The notes beneath the pieces are model-generated. The model ran no database searches, was not told the DNA's origin, and saw only the letters and a list, made by a program, of their open reading frames with translations. Both the position numbers and the translations under genes were made by a program. Source: an uncultured SAR86 cluster bacterium (GTDB taxonomy: Bacteria; Pseudomonadota; Gammaproteobacteria; Magnimaribacterales; D2472). Taken from it: DNA of 39,374 bases. Shown piece after piece: positions 1 to 7,853 of the stretch. The stretch spans positions 1 to 39,374 of the forward strand of contig CACECK010000007.1 of NCBI GenBank assembly GCA_902557965.1, written 5' to 3'. Each line of letters starts with the position of its first letter. The stretch's first letter is position 1.

Positions 1-710
1 GTAAGGTTTTGACCAACTGCATAATCTCTAATTTCTCTAAGAGCAATATCAGAATATTCTAAAAGCAAAATATTAGAACTAGGTTTTTCTGTAATGATGT
101 ATTGGATGCCAGCAATTCCAAGACTTTCGTCTCTATATTTTTTTAGTGCTTTGTTATAACTAGTCTTATCTGAAAATTGAAAAAATAAAGCAAGGTCTTT
201 AATAGATGAGCTTTCGTATTTAATTTTTTCGTCCTTAAATGTTTTTCTATAAGTATCTAGTAAAAGTTCTAGTCTGCCTTGTTGAGCAGTATCAATATCT
301 ACTTCTAAGAGAAAGTGAACTCCACCAGATAAATCTAGGCCAAGTTTTACAGGATTTCCACCCAAATCTTTTAACCATTGTGGTGTGGAAGGCTCAAGAT
401 TTAGGGCAATTATTACCCTATCAAGTAACGTTTGCTGCAGAATAGTCTTTGATTCAATTTGAGTATCAACATCTGGCAGCTTTATAACGATCTTGTTTTC
501 TCGAAGAAACATATCATCGTACTGCACTTTTGATTCATCTAAAATTTGCTCTAGGTCATTCAATAAAGATTGATCGGCTGATCTTGCTGAGTCAGTATAT
601 GCTACTTGAATAGACGGTTGAGTTGGATATAAATTTGGTAACGCATATAAAGCACCCAATACCAATACTATTAATATTAGTAAGTATTGATATATAGAAA
701 ACTTATTCAC
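1..710 (-). CDS. secD: Protein translocase subunit SecD (partial, N-terminal part)
   Basis: SecD is the inner-membrane partner of SecF and YajC that helps pull proteins through SecYEG using the proton-motive force. The reverse strand gives an open frame of about 236 codons that leaves the window at its left edge, so the C-terminal transmembrane domain is not visible. A hydrophobic anchor follows the start (MNKFSIYQYLLILIVLVLGA), then the periplasmic part. The hallmark motif reads GLDLSGGVHFLLEVD near residues 122-136; the family usually has GLDLRGG, so the Arg is Ser here. The start is GTG at 710, one base downstream of the yajC stop, and it matches the usual SecD N-terminus. Operon order queA-tgt-yajC-secD is standard for gammaproteobacteria. 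Confidence 0.93.
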   Translation of the reverse strand, partial: MNKFSIYQYLLILIVLVLGALYALPNLYPTQPSIQVAYTDSARSADQSLLNDLEQILDESKVQYDDMFLRENKIVIKLPDVDTQIESKTILQQTLLDRVIIALNLEPSTPQWLKDLGGNPVKLGLDLSGGVHFLLEVDIDTAQQGRLELLLDTYRKTFKDEKIKYESSSIKDLALFFQFSDKTSYNKALKKYRDESLGIAGIQYIITEKPSSNILLLEYSDIALREIRDYAVGQNL

Positions 711-711
711 T

Positions 712-1005
712 TTATTTTATCGATTCTATAGTGCCTTTAGGGAGAATATTGGCAATTGCAGATCTTTGAAGTTTAAAAACTACAGTTTCACTAACTTCAA
801 TAGAAACATACTCACCATTGATACTCTTTACTTTTCCAAGAATACCGCTTGCCGCTATTACCTCAGATCCCACTTGCAAATTTTCTAACATCTCACTAAT
901 TTCTTTATTTCTTTTTGACTGTGGTCTAATGATAAAGATGTACATAAATAGCATCATCATGCCAAGAAATAATAACGGTGAGAATAATGAAGATTGTGTT
1001 TCCAT
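712..1005 (-). CDS. yajC: Sec translocon accessory subunit YajC
   Basis: YajC is a small single-pass membrane protein that associates with SecDF. The 97-residue product has a short periplasmic head, one membrane helix at about residues 7-27 (LFLGMMMLFMYIFIIRPQSK) and a cytoplasmic beta-rich domain with the family features RPQSKRNKE and a V-x-S-I-x-G-x-Y segment. Length and position between tgt and secD are typical. It is 8 nt downstream of tgt and 1 nt upstream of secD, so probably co-transcribed and perhaps translationally coupled to secD. Confidence 0.95.
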   Translation of the reverse strand: METQSSLFSPLLFLGMMMLFMYIFIIRPQSKRNKEISEMLENLQVGSEVIAASGILGKVKSINGEYVSIEVSETVVFKLQRSAIANILPKGTIESIK

Positions 1006-1013
1006 AAATTTTC

Positions 1014-2129
1014 CTATATCGGCCCATCGGGCATATCTAAATTGCGCCTATTATAGAAGTCTTTTAGAAACTTTTCGAATAAATTATCTTTTATTGAATT
1101 TCTAATATCCTCCATCAAAGACTGATAGTAATAAATATTATGGTATGTCGCTAACATAGAGCCAAGCATTTCATTTGTTCTTTGTAGATGATTTAAATAT
1201 GCCCTGCTGTAATTCTGAGATACTTTTGACTCACAGTTTTTATCAATAGGCTCATCACTATTTTTATATTCTGCATTTCGAATATTGATTACTCCTTCAG
1301 ATGTAAACAATTGCCCATTTCTTGCATTTCTTGTAGGTAAAACACAATCAAACATATCAATCCCATATCTTACAGCTTCGACAATATCTTCAGGCGTGCC
1401 AACGCCCATAAGATATCTTGGTTTATCCTCAGGTAACTTATCAGACATGAATTCTAATATTTCAGTTTTTTCCTCTTTTGATTCACCAACACTTAACCCG
1501 CCAAGCGCAATACCATCAAAATCAATTGCTGTTAATTTATTTAAAGATTCTTCTCTTAAATCCTTATATATTCCTCCTTGAACGATTCCAAATAGAGCTG
1601 AATTTGATTTATGTGCCTCTTTACATCTTTTGGCCCACCTCATCGAGAGCTCCATAGACGTTTTAGCATCTTCATGTGATGCAGGATAATCAGTGCACTC
1701 ATCGAAAGCCATGACGATATCTGACCCCAAGTTTTGTTGTATTCGTATAGAGTCCTCTGGTGTCATGAAAATCTTCTTGCCGTCGTATGGGGAAGAAAAC
1801 CTTACCCCCTCTTCAGTTATTTTTGTTAAATCACCAAGGCTCCAAACTTGAAAACCACCTGAATCAGTAAGTATTGGTCGTTTCCAGTTAGAAAATTTAT
1901 GCAGTCCTCCCAAGTCACGAATTGCCTCATCCCCAGGTCGCAACATTAGGTGAAAGGTATTACCAAGTATGATTTCAGAATTTGTGGACTCTAAATCCTC
2001 TACGGTCATACCTTTAACGGTACCATTAGTCCCAACAGGCATGAAAGCTGGTGTTTGAATATTACCTCTAGCAAATTCTAATTCTGCTCTTCTAGCAAAA
2101 TCTGACTTATTCAATAAATTAAATTTCAT
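1014..2129 (-). CDS. tgt: Queuine tRNA-ribosyltransferase (tRNA-guanine transglycosylase)
   Basis: Tgt swaps guanine-34 for preQ1 in tRNAs with GUN anticodons, in the queuosine pathway. The 371-residue product has normal length and keeps the catalytic residues: Asp89 in [10 protein letters not shown] and the nucleophile Asp261 in [14 protein letters not shown]. The substrate-pocket motifs GNTFHL and GIVQGG are also present. The oddity is the zinc site. Canonical enzymes have C-x-C-x2-C and a later His; here the positions read Cys299, Ser301 (TCA), Ser304 (TCT), with His330 kept in [10 protein letters not shown]. The surrounding fold-specific residues ([10 protein letters not shown]) are intact, so this is substitution, not a broken gene. 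It overlaps the queA end by 11 nt. Zinc binding is doubtful; catalysis is still likely. Confidence 0.96.
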   Translation of the reverse strand: MKFNLLNKSDFARRAELEFARGNIQTPAFMPVGTNGTVKGMTVEDLESTNSEIILGNTFHLMLRPGDEAIRDLGGLHKFSNWKRPILTDSGGFQVWSLGDLTKITEEGVRFSSPYDGKKIFMTPEDSIRIQQNLGSDIVMAFDECTDYPASHEDAKTSMELSMRWAKRCKEAHKSNSALFGIVQGGIYKDLREESLNKLTAIDFDGIALGGLSVGESKEEKTEILEFMSDKLPEDKPRYLMGVGTPEDIVEAVRYGIDMFDCVLPTRNARNGQLFTSEGVINIRNAEYKNSDEPIDKNCESKVSQNYSRAYLNHLQRTNEMLGSMLATYHNIYYYQSLMEDIRNSIKDNLFEKFLKDFYNRRNLDMPDGPI

Positions 2130-3138
2130 TTTTCTTTAGCAACATCGCATCGCCATACGATAAGAATCTATATTTCTCATCAACTGCAGTTTTATATAGC
2201 TCCTTCATATTGTCGTAGCCAATGAATGCAGATACAAGCATTAATAAAGATGATCGTGGTAAATGAAAATTAGTAATAAGTCTATCGACGACTTTGAACT
2301 TAAAACCTGGATATATAAATAACTTTGTATAGCCACTATATCCACTTTTGCTATTTTTCATAAATGCAGTTTCAAGAGCTCTAGTCGCAGTTGTTCCAAC
2401 TGCAAAAACTTTATTTCCTAATTTTTTTGTTTTATGAACTAAATCAATTACTTCATCACTAACTTCAATATACTCACTGTGAATATTATGTTCTTCTATG
2501 TTTTCAGATTTTACTGGTTGAAAGGTGCCAGCTCCGACGCTTAAATTGACAGAGGCAATGATTACGCCCATTTTTTTTATTTTCTCTAGCAATTCATCAT
2601 CAAAATGCAGTCCAGCCGTTGGTGCAGCTACAGACTCTTGCAGTTCTTTATCTTCATAAACAGTTGCATACCTCTCTTTGTCTAAATCTTCATCATGACG
2701 CTTGATGTAAGGTGGAAGAGGAACATGTCCAATGGAATTAAAAACTTTTAAGGGTGATGAATCAAATTGCAATATGTAGAAATTCTTTTGCCTCTCTATG
2801 CATTCAACTTGATACGAATCTAAATAAATTAAAGCTCCAATTTTGATACTTCTATTAGAACGTAATTGAACAAGCGCTTTATTATCTTCCATAATTCTTT
2901 CAAGCATAATCTCAACAGCTCCACCCGATTCTTTTGTGCCAAATACCCTTGCTGGTATTACAGAAGTATTGTTTACAACCAAAAGATCACCACTACTTAA
3001 ATAATCTACAATATCTGTAAAGTGCTTATGCTCAATATTTTCAGAATGGATTAGCAACCTGCTAGAACTTCTGCTATCCAAAGGATAATTAGCAATGAGT
3101 TCTTCTGGTAAATGATAATCAAAGTCAGAAGTTTTCAT
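2119..3138 (-). CDS. queA: S-adenosylmethionine:tRNA ribosyltransferase-isomerase
   Basis: QueA transfers and isomerises the ribosyl group of S-adenosylmethionine onto preQ1-tRNA to give epoxyqueuosine, the step after Tgt. The 339-residue length is typical. Recognisable segments are the N-terminal [15 protein letters not shown], the central [20 protein letters not shown] and VGAGTFQPV, and [18 protein letters not shown] near the C-terminus. ATG at 3138 is the first gene of the queA-tgt-yajC-secD operon, 48 nt from the divergently transcribed tRNA-Leu. Confidence 0.97.
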   Translation of the reverse strand: MKTSDFDYHLPEELIANYPLDSRSSSRLLIHSENIEHKHFTDIVDYLSSGDLLVVNNTSVIPARVFGTKESGGAVEIMLERIMEDNKALVQLRSNRSIKIGALIYLDSYQVECIERQKNFYILQFDSSPLKVFNSIGHVPLPPYIKRHDEDLDKERYATVYEDKELQESVAAPTAGLHFDDELLEKIKKMGVIIASVNLSVGAGTFQPVKSENIEEHNIHSEYIEVSDEVIDLVHKTKKLGNKVFAVGTTATRALETAFMKNSKSGYSGYTKLFIYPGFKFKVVDRLITNFHLPRSSLLMLVSAFIGYDNMKELYKTAVDEKYRFLSYGDAMLLKKNEI

Positions 3139-3186
3139 GAAATGCTGATTTTAAATTAGATAATACTTAGCTACAATGCTTCGCTA
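3139..3186. promoter_or_regulatory. Divergent promoter interval between queA and tRNA-Leu
   Basis: Only 48 nt separate two divergent transcription units, so both promoters must lie here or inside the genes. On the minus strand TTGTAG (3176-3171), a 17-nt spacer and TAAAAT (3153-3148) resemble a sigma-70 promoter, which would give queA an almost leaderless mRNA. On the plus strand TACAAT (3172-3177) sits about 10 nt before the tRNA 5' end and may be its -10 element, though no good -35 precedes it. Weak, pattern-based call. Confidence 0.35.
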
Positions 3187-3271
3187 GCCCCATTGGCGGA
3201 ATTGGTAGACGCGCGCGACTCAAAATCGCGTTCCTTCGGGAGTATCTGTTCGACTCAGATATGGGGCACCA
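3187..3271 (+). tRNA. tRNA-Leu (anticodon CAA)
   Basis: A complete class II tRNA cloverleaf of 85 nt. The acceptor stem pairs GCCCCAT (3187-3193) with ATGGGGC (3261-3267), followed by discriminator A and an encoded CCA (3269-3271). The anticodon stem CGCGA/TCGCG (3214-3218/3226-3230) closes a 7-nt loop with CAA at 3221-3223, which decodes UUG leucine codons. A long variable arm (about TTCCTTCGGGAGT) and a T arm ATCTG-TTCGACT-CAGAT complete the leucine-type structure. The lipoprotein gene on the opposite strand ends 2 nt beyond the CCA. Confidence 0.97.
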
Positions 3272-3272
3272 A

Positions 3273-5102
3273 CTAAAAATTACAATCTATATTTAGGACA
3301 GAAAAAAAATAATTACTTGTTTCGTTTTGATTATTTTCCCACCCAGCATCGGTTACTGATACAAAATCGATACATCCTTCATCATCAATATTTAGTGGTA
3401 ATGCCTTCATTAAAAAATCATAGTTGTTATAACCAGGATCAGGTTTATTTGGAAGTTCATCATTATTTAAGGAAATAAAATTACCATTTCCATCATTCAT
3501 AGCAATATGTGATCCATGATATCCACTACTATAGTCTCTAGTAGAATGAATTATGTCCAAATTACCATCAAGATTCATGTCTCTCAAATAAATATTACCT
3601 TCGCCATGATGGCTATTAGATCGAGGTTGGTCAGAGAAATTTGAGTTGGTAACATCAACCAAATTTCCAAAGCCATCATTAATTAAAATTTGAATATACG
3701 CTCCCTCGTAATATGGTAAATCTCTAGTTATAGAAACAACGACATCATTAAAGCCATCGTTATTTAAATCACCAGAAGCAGCATGATTATATTTATTATG
3801 ATCAAAGCCAAATGGACCTGCTGGTAATATTACTAGATCCCATAATGAAATGTCCGCAGAGTTATTGCTTAATAAAATATATCCTTCTTGAGCACTTGAC
3901 CAGTTACTTCTGTTATCAAAATTCCAAAATAGAATGTCATCATAATTATCATTATTTAGATCGACCATCAGTGAAGACATTGGATTGCCATAATGATTGT
4001 TTCTTTGCCATTCAAGATTAATATAATCATGCATGTTGAAGTTACCCAAACCATCATTAATATTTAAAATATTACAAGCAAAAATATCTATATCACCATC
4101 GCCATCAGGATCACCTGAGCTGGCATCATGTGCAAAATTACATAATTGGCCTTCGCCATTATTTTGATCTTCAATTTGTGAGGACGCATCAACAAATTTT
4201 CCATCTTGATTCGATAATAGAAGCAGGTGCGGATATGGATTAATAAAATTTTTTGTATAATCTTCTGATCTGTATTGAATGCCCATTGAGCCTGCAAAAA
4301 TATCATCGACACCATCTCCATTAAAATCAGCTGCAATAGTTCTGTAAGCAAATGGATGGTTTGTTGGAGTTCCAGACTGATAAATATCTAAATTTTCCAT
4401 TAGCCTCCCGTTACCATCATTGAGGTATATATTTATAGGAGCATTAACTTTTTGTGACGGTTCTATTGTGTGGGGAAAGTATGCCCAAGCAACAGCGAAA
4501 TCTTCGAAACCGTCTCCATTAAAATCACCTTGCACCATGTTATGAGCATCTTGTCCAAATAATTCATTTTCGTAATACACACAGTCATTTGGCGTTGGGT
4601 AGCAAATTGTTGCAGAAAATCTATCTTTTATAATGATTCCGTCAAAACCAATATCTGCAACTTTGTATAAATTACTTTCAAGATCACCGATATTTGTTGG
4701 CACAAGAGAATACTTGGTTTCAAATTTATTAACTAATAGTGGAATGGTTTTTGATGCACCAGGGCATATTGGTGTTGAAATAGTTTCCACAACCATTTGA
4801 AAATTATTATTTTTGTCATAAACAATTGGATTTCTAAAATTAAAGTTTTTATTATCTGTAGAGCTAATGTGATACAAATTGTTATTGTTATCATCTAAAA
4901 AAATGCTATAAGTGCAATCAAGATTATCTGAAGAAATATTTATTGTTTGTCTTTGATAGCTAGTGCTAGGATTTATTAATCCGCTAATGTTTATTGAAAG
5001 TGGTTGAGAGCTGTTTTGATTTAAGTCTCCAGTTGATCCACCACCACATGAAAATAATACAAATGCAAAAAAAATAATATTTAAATTTCTTTTATATATC
5101 AT
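3273..5102 (-). CDS. FG-GAP/VCBS-repeat beta-propeller surface lipoprotein
   Basis: A 609-residue secreted lipoprotein of unknown specific role. The N-terminus is a lipoprotein signal with lipobox LFSC (Cys19), followed by Gly-Gly-Gly-Ser. From about residue 190 there are repeats with the FG-GAP calcium-loop pattern D-x-N-x-D-G-x-x-D: GDFNGDGFEDFAVAW, ADFNGDGVDDIFAGS, GDPDGDGDIDIFACN, VDLNNDNYDDILFWN, GDLNNDGFNDVVVSI, RDMNLDGNLDIIHST, and a weaker seventh near NIDDEGCIDFVSV. Spacing of about 50-75 residues suggests a seven-bladed integrin-alpha-like propeller that binds calcium. Such proteins usually act in adhesion or ligand binding, but no partner is visible. It diverges from the cupredoxin lipoprotein and ends 2 nt from the tRNA-Leu. 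Confidence 0.85.
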   Translation of the reverse strand: MIYKRNLNIIFFAFVLFSCGGGSTGDLNQNSSQPLSINISGLINPSTSYQRQTINISSDNLDCTYSIFLDDNNNNLYHISSTDNKNFNFRNPIVYDKNNNFQMVVETISTPICPGASKTIPLLVNKFETKYSLVPTNIGDLESNLYKVADIGFDGIIIKDRFSATICYPTPNDCVYYENELFGQDAHNMVQGDFNGDGFEDFAVAWAYFPHTIEPSQKVNAPINIYLNDGNGRLMENLDIYQSGTPTNHPFAYRTIAADFNGDGVDDIFAGSMGIQYRSEDYTKNFINPYPHLLLLSNQDGKFVDASSQIEDQNNGEGQLCNFAHDASSGDPDGDGDIDIFACNILNINDGLGNFNMHDYINLEWQRNNHYGNPMSSLMVDLNNDNYDDILFWNFDNRSNWSSAQEGYILLSNNSADISLWDLVILPAGPFGFDHNKYNHAASGDLNNDGFNDVVVSITRDLPYYEGAYIQILINDGFGNLVDVTNSNFSDQPRSNSHHGEGNIYLRDMNLDGNLDIIHSTRDYSSGYHGSHIAMNDGNGNFISLNNDELPNKPDPGYNNYDFLMKALPLNIDDEGCIDFVSVTDAGWENNQNETSNYFFSVLNIDCNF

Positions 5103-5365
5103 TTATAAAATTATACAAATATATAGAAGCTATATAATTTTTTCTTACACATAATATTAGCTTGAACACATTGATATGTAGTGAAACTACAATAATATGT
5201 AGCTGTATGTATTGATTTAATAGTAAATAATAAATATTTGACTGTTTATATAACTTTTTTGTTTAATTCACTACAAGCCATTTTGTTGCAGTCTTAATAT
5301 ACTTGGGCACTAGTATTTTTTTACAAACTGCAAACCCACCGGCATTTAATCTTAACGGAGAATAT
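5103..5365. other. Divergent intergenic region between two lipoprotein genes
   Basis: A very AT-rich spacer of 263 nt that must hold both promoters. The only clear structure is a small inverted repeat, TGTAGT-gaa-ACTACA at 5177-5191, which could be an operator or a weak hairpin. A ribosome-binding site (ACGGAG, about 5355-5360) precedes the plus-strand ATG at 5366. No reliable -35/-10 pair was recognised. Confidence 0.4.
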
Positions 5366-7273
5366 ATGAACACTTCAAACAGGGTAGTTCTATTGACAAG
5401 TATCTTCATCATCGTCTCATGTGGCGGAGGTGGTGGCGGTGGCGGTAGCAGCGACGATGGTAGTGGCGGCGGCTATGGTAATACAAATAGAACACCAACA
5501 ATAACAAACACAACTACAAGCTTTTCTGTTATGGAAAATCAAACAGCTGCATTTACAATTACAGCAACTGATCCTGATATGGATAGCCTAACCTACTCAT
5601 TAGCTGGAAATGATGGAGGTATTTTTTCTGTATCTTCAAGCGGTGTTGTAACTTTTAATACCGCACCGGATTATGAAAATCCAACAGATTCAGATACAAA
5701 TAATGTATACGAAGTAACTGGAAGAGTATCTGATGGTTCTCTCACGGCTACAAGAGATTTTACAGTAACCGTTACAAATGATACCTCTGATGATGTAACT
5801 ACTGAAGGTATGGATGGAACACTTTTAGGTGCAGGACCAATACAAAGTGCAACAGTTTGCATAGAGGTTACTTCAGGAACATGCAGTGGAGCAAGTTTTA
5901 CTTCAACGACTGCACAAGATGGAACTTTTTCTTTAACAATTGACTCAGGGACGACTGGAGTATTGCGTGGTGAAGGTGGATTTGACCCTGTTACTAATCT
6001 TCAATTTAGTGATAGTTTTAGTTTGTCCCTTGGTCAACCTGTTACAGATCAAAATTTTGTTGTCACGCCATTGAGTTCAATCATGAATGATTACGACAAC
6101 AGCACTCAATATAACACTTTCAAGGAAAAACTTGGTTTGAGCTCTGAATACATGATCAGATACAACAACCCATTTGCTAGCCTGGGTACCTCAGCACAAA
6201 ATAAAGCCGCTGTGGTTAATACTCAAATATTGGTGATGTTGGAGGTTTTAAATAATATACATACATTTTCTGGAGATAACGCTGGTAATAAACTTGCTGC
6301 AGCTATTTATAATAGGTCTGGAAGTGAGACCTCTTTAGGAGACACCACTTTTATTAAAAATACCCTTTCTAACTTAGATACTGATTTTTCCCCCTCTAGT
6401 GATCAACTAGTAAGTCTTTCAGCTGGCATATCAGCTTATATGCAAAAAATAAATGCAAATGATTCCTCTAACTCCCACTCGCATTTTGCAAAAGCTGGTA
6501 TGTCAGAGCTTAAAGATTTAATGAAAAAAGTAATGGATGGAACATCTACTTCTACTGAGATTGATAAGCTCACTTTTAATACTATTGATTGGATTAACGA
6601 AAATACCTCTTGGGATGGAGGCACCATAACAGACAACGAAGCAGAGATTTCTAATACAACATATAAACTTACACATAGTGGAAGTTCTTATTACAGTGTT
6701 GATAATGTCAACGCTAAAGATACTGAGTTTATTATCTATGTAAAAGAAGGTGATGTAATTAAATTTGATCCAACTAGCACAGTAACATCTAATCACCCTT
6801 TCCTTTTATCAACAGAAGTTAACGATATGGATAGTAGTGCAGACATTGGTACTGCTGAGGGATGGGATGCCGGTACATTAACTCTAACGGTTAGCTCAGA
6901 TACACCTGAGGTCTTATATCCACATTGTGAGTTTCATAGCGGTATGTACACCAAAGGGAAAATAGTGAAGGTAGCATCTTATGATATGACTAACATTGAT
7001 ATAACAAATGCCACTACTGCTATGCAAGTAAAAGGCACTGTATCTAAAGGCCCTTTTAAAGGAGCATCAGGCTATACCTATAAAGTATATCTAACTTCCC
7101 AAGGTGGTTCAGAACACACACATGAATTCTATGAATATCCAGGATTAACTTTTTATATGCCTGCTGATCAAGGATATCACGGGGCTGCTTCTGCTACTGA
7201 TGACAGAATGTTTAAGCCTAAATCACATTATGCATCCTCTGATGGTGGTAGTAATGATGATAGCGGATACTAA
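5366..7273 (+). CDS. Cadherin-like/cupredoxin surface lipoprotein
   Basis: A 635-residue secreted lipoprotein. The start at ATG 5366 is chosen over an upstream in-frame start at 5303 because a good ribosome-binding site (ACGGAG) lies 5 nt before it and it begins the signal peptide directly. The lipobox ends at IVSC (Cys19), followed by eight glycines and a Ser/Asp/Gly linker. Residues ~43-140 look like a cadherin/VCBS beta domain (PDMDSLTYSLAGNDGG, APDYENP). Next come a beta domain resembling carboxypeptidase-regulatory folds (QDGTFSLTIDSG), a helical stretch, and a cupredoxin-like domain at ~435-535 with His477 (SNHPFLLS) and Cys521-x2-His524-x2-Met527 (YPHCEFHSGMYTKGKI), the ligand spacing of amicyanin. 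A His-rich C-terminal module follows (EHTHEFYEYPGLTFYMP). Base composition looks more GC-rich than the neighbours. Copper binding or electron transfer is inferred; no partner is known. Confidence 0.82.
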   Translation: MNTSNRVVLLTSIFIIVSCGGGGGGGGSSDDGSGGGYGNTNRTPTITNTTTSFSVMENQTAAFTITATDPDMDSLTYSLAGNDGGIFSVSSSGVVTFNTAPDYENPTDSDTNNVYEVTGRVSDGSLTATRDFTVTVTNDTSDDVTTEGMDGTLLGAGPIQSATVCIEVTSGTCSGASFTSTTAQDGTFSLTIDSGTTGVLRGEGGFDPVTNLQFSDSFSLSLGQPVTDQNFVVTPLSSIMNDYDNSTQYNTFKEKLGLSSEYMIRYNNPFASLGTSAQNKAAVVNTQILVMLEVLNNIHTFSGDNAGNKLAAAIYNRSGSETSLGDTTFIKNTLSNLDTDFSPSSDQLVSLSAGISAYMQKINANDSSNSHSHFAKAGMSELKDLMKKVMDGTSTSTEIDKLTFNTIDWINENTSWDGGTITDNEAEISNTTYKLTHSGSSYYSVDNVNAKDTEFIIYVKEGDVIKFDPTSTVTSNHPFLLSTEVNDMDSSADIGTAEGWDAGTLTLTVSSDTPEVLYPHCEFHSGMYTKGKIVKVASYDMTNIDITNATTAMQVKGTVSKGPFKGASGYTYKVYLTSQGGSEHTHEFYEYPGLTFYMPADQGYHGAASATDDRMFKPKSHYASSDGGSNDDSGY

Positions 7274-7295
7274 ACTGCACACTTGTTTTAGTAAT

Positions 7296-7321
7296 AAAAA
7301 TGCGGCTTTAGCCGCATTTTT
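7296..7321. terminator. Bidirectional rho-independent terminator
   Basis: A perfect 11-bp stem, AAAAATGCGGC (7296-7306) and GCCGCATTTTT (7311-7321), closes a 4-nt loop. Read either way it has a GC-rich core followed by a U run, so it can end both the plus-strand lipoprotein gene and the minus-strand operon that stops at 7322. It is the only convergent junction in the window with room for such a hairpin. Confidence 0.9.
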
Positions 7322-7624
7322 TTAGAACCTTCTTAAATTTTTAGCTAACTTTTTCGCAAACTTTTTGTATTTTGATAAAGCATCATTGTAATGCTTGGTC
7401 TCAAATGTCTCAGCTAATGAGTAGCCATCCCAAAAAGCTACTAAATAAGTATCTGTTTTGCATTGAAGTTCAACTGATGCAGGATCAGAGTTGTCGACTG
7501 ATTTTTCAAATATTGAAACCTGATCATTAGTAATTTCTATCTCTGTTTGCAATAGATCAGAGAAAAAAGATTTATATAAATTTGTAAATTTTATCTTATC
7601 TCTTTCGATGTTTTGATTGGTCAT
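7322..7624 (-). CDS. Small protein of unknown function
   Basis: I do not recognise this 100-residue product. It begins MTNQNIERDK and ends in a basic tract (KYKKFAKKLAKNLRRF). There is no signal peptide or membrane segment; the middle has acidic and hydrophobic residues with the segment YLVAFWDGYSLAETFE. ATG at 7624 is preferred over TTG at 7642 because GGAAGG lies about 9 nt upstream. It overlaps the end of the DUF2805 gene by 29 nt, so it is the last gene of the uppP-rsmJ-DUF2805 unit and stops at the terminator. The clean overlap and operon position support a real gene. Confidence 0.6.
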   Translation of the reverse strand: MTNQNIERDKIKFTNLYKSFFSDLLQTEIEITNDQVSIFEKSVDNSDPASVELQCKTDTYLVAFWDGYSLAETFETKHYNDALSKYKKFAKKLAKNLRRF

Positions 7625-7853
7625 ATGATTGATGCCTTCCAACTTTGAAACTTCTTAACTCAGAGTGTTTTGTTTTTCTGCCCCTAACTCGTTCTCGCCA
7701 TACTTTAAAGCTTGTTTTTTTTAAATTACTTCGCATCAAATTTACAACATCATCATGCGATAATCCAAATTGAGCTTTAATAGCATCAAATGGAGTCCTA
7801 TCCTCCCATGCCATTTCAATTATTCTTGATGTGTCAGAATCAGATATTTTCAT
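7596..7853 (-). CDS. DUF2805/TIGR03643 family protein
   Basis: An 85-residue protein of a small conserved family without an assigned function. The family pattern is clear: RIIEMAWEDRTPFDAIKAQFGL, a helix-turn-helix-like stretch (SHDDVVNLMRSNLKK), then SFKVWRERVRGRKTKH. The basic C-terminus and helix-turn-helix appearance suggest nucleic-acid binding, which is only an inference. ATG at 7853 overlaps the rsmJ stop as ATGA. Confidence 0.83.
   Translation of the reverse strand: MKISDSDTSRIIEMAWEDRTPFDAIKAQFGLSHDDVVNLMRSNLKKTSFKVWRERVRGRKTKHSELRSFKVGRHQSYDQSKHRKR

Noticed and set aside
5177-5191. Small hairpin TGTAGT-gaa-ACTACA as a terminator or riboswitch.
   Set aside because: Six base pairs, AT-rich and without a U run; too weak for a terminator and no riboswitch pattern around it.
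3187-7321. A mobile island integrated at the tRNA-Leu 3' end.
   Set aside because: No integrase, no repeated copy of the tRNA 3' end near 7260-7330, and no transposase; only gene content hints at variability.
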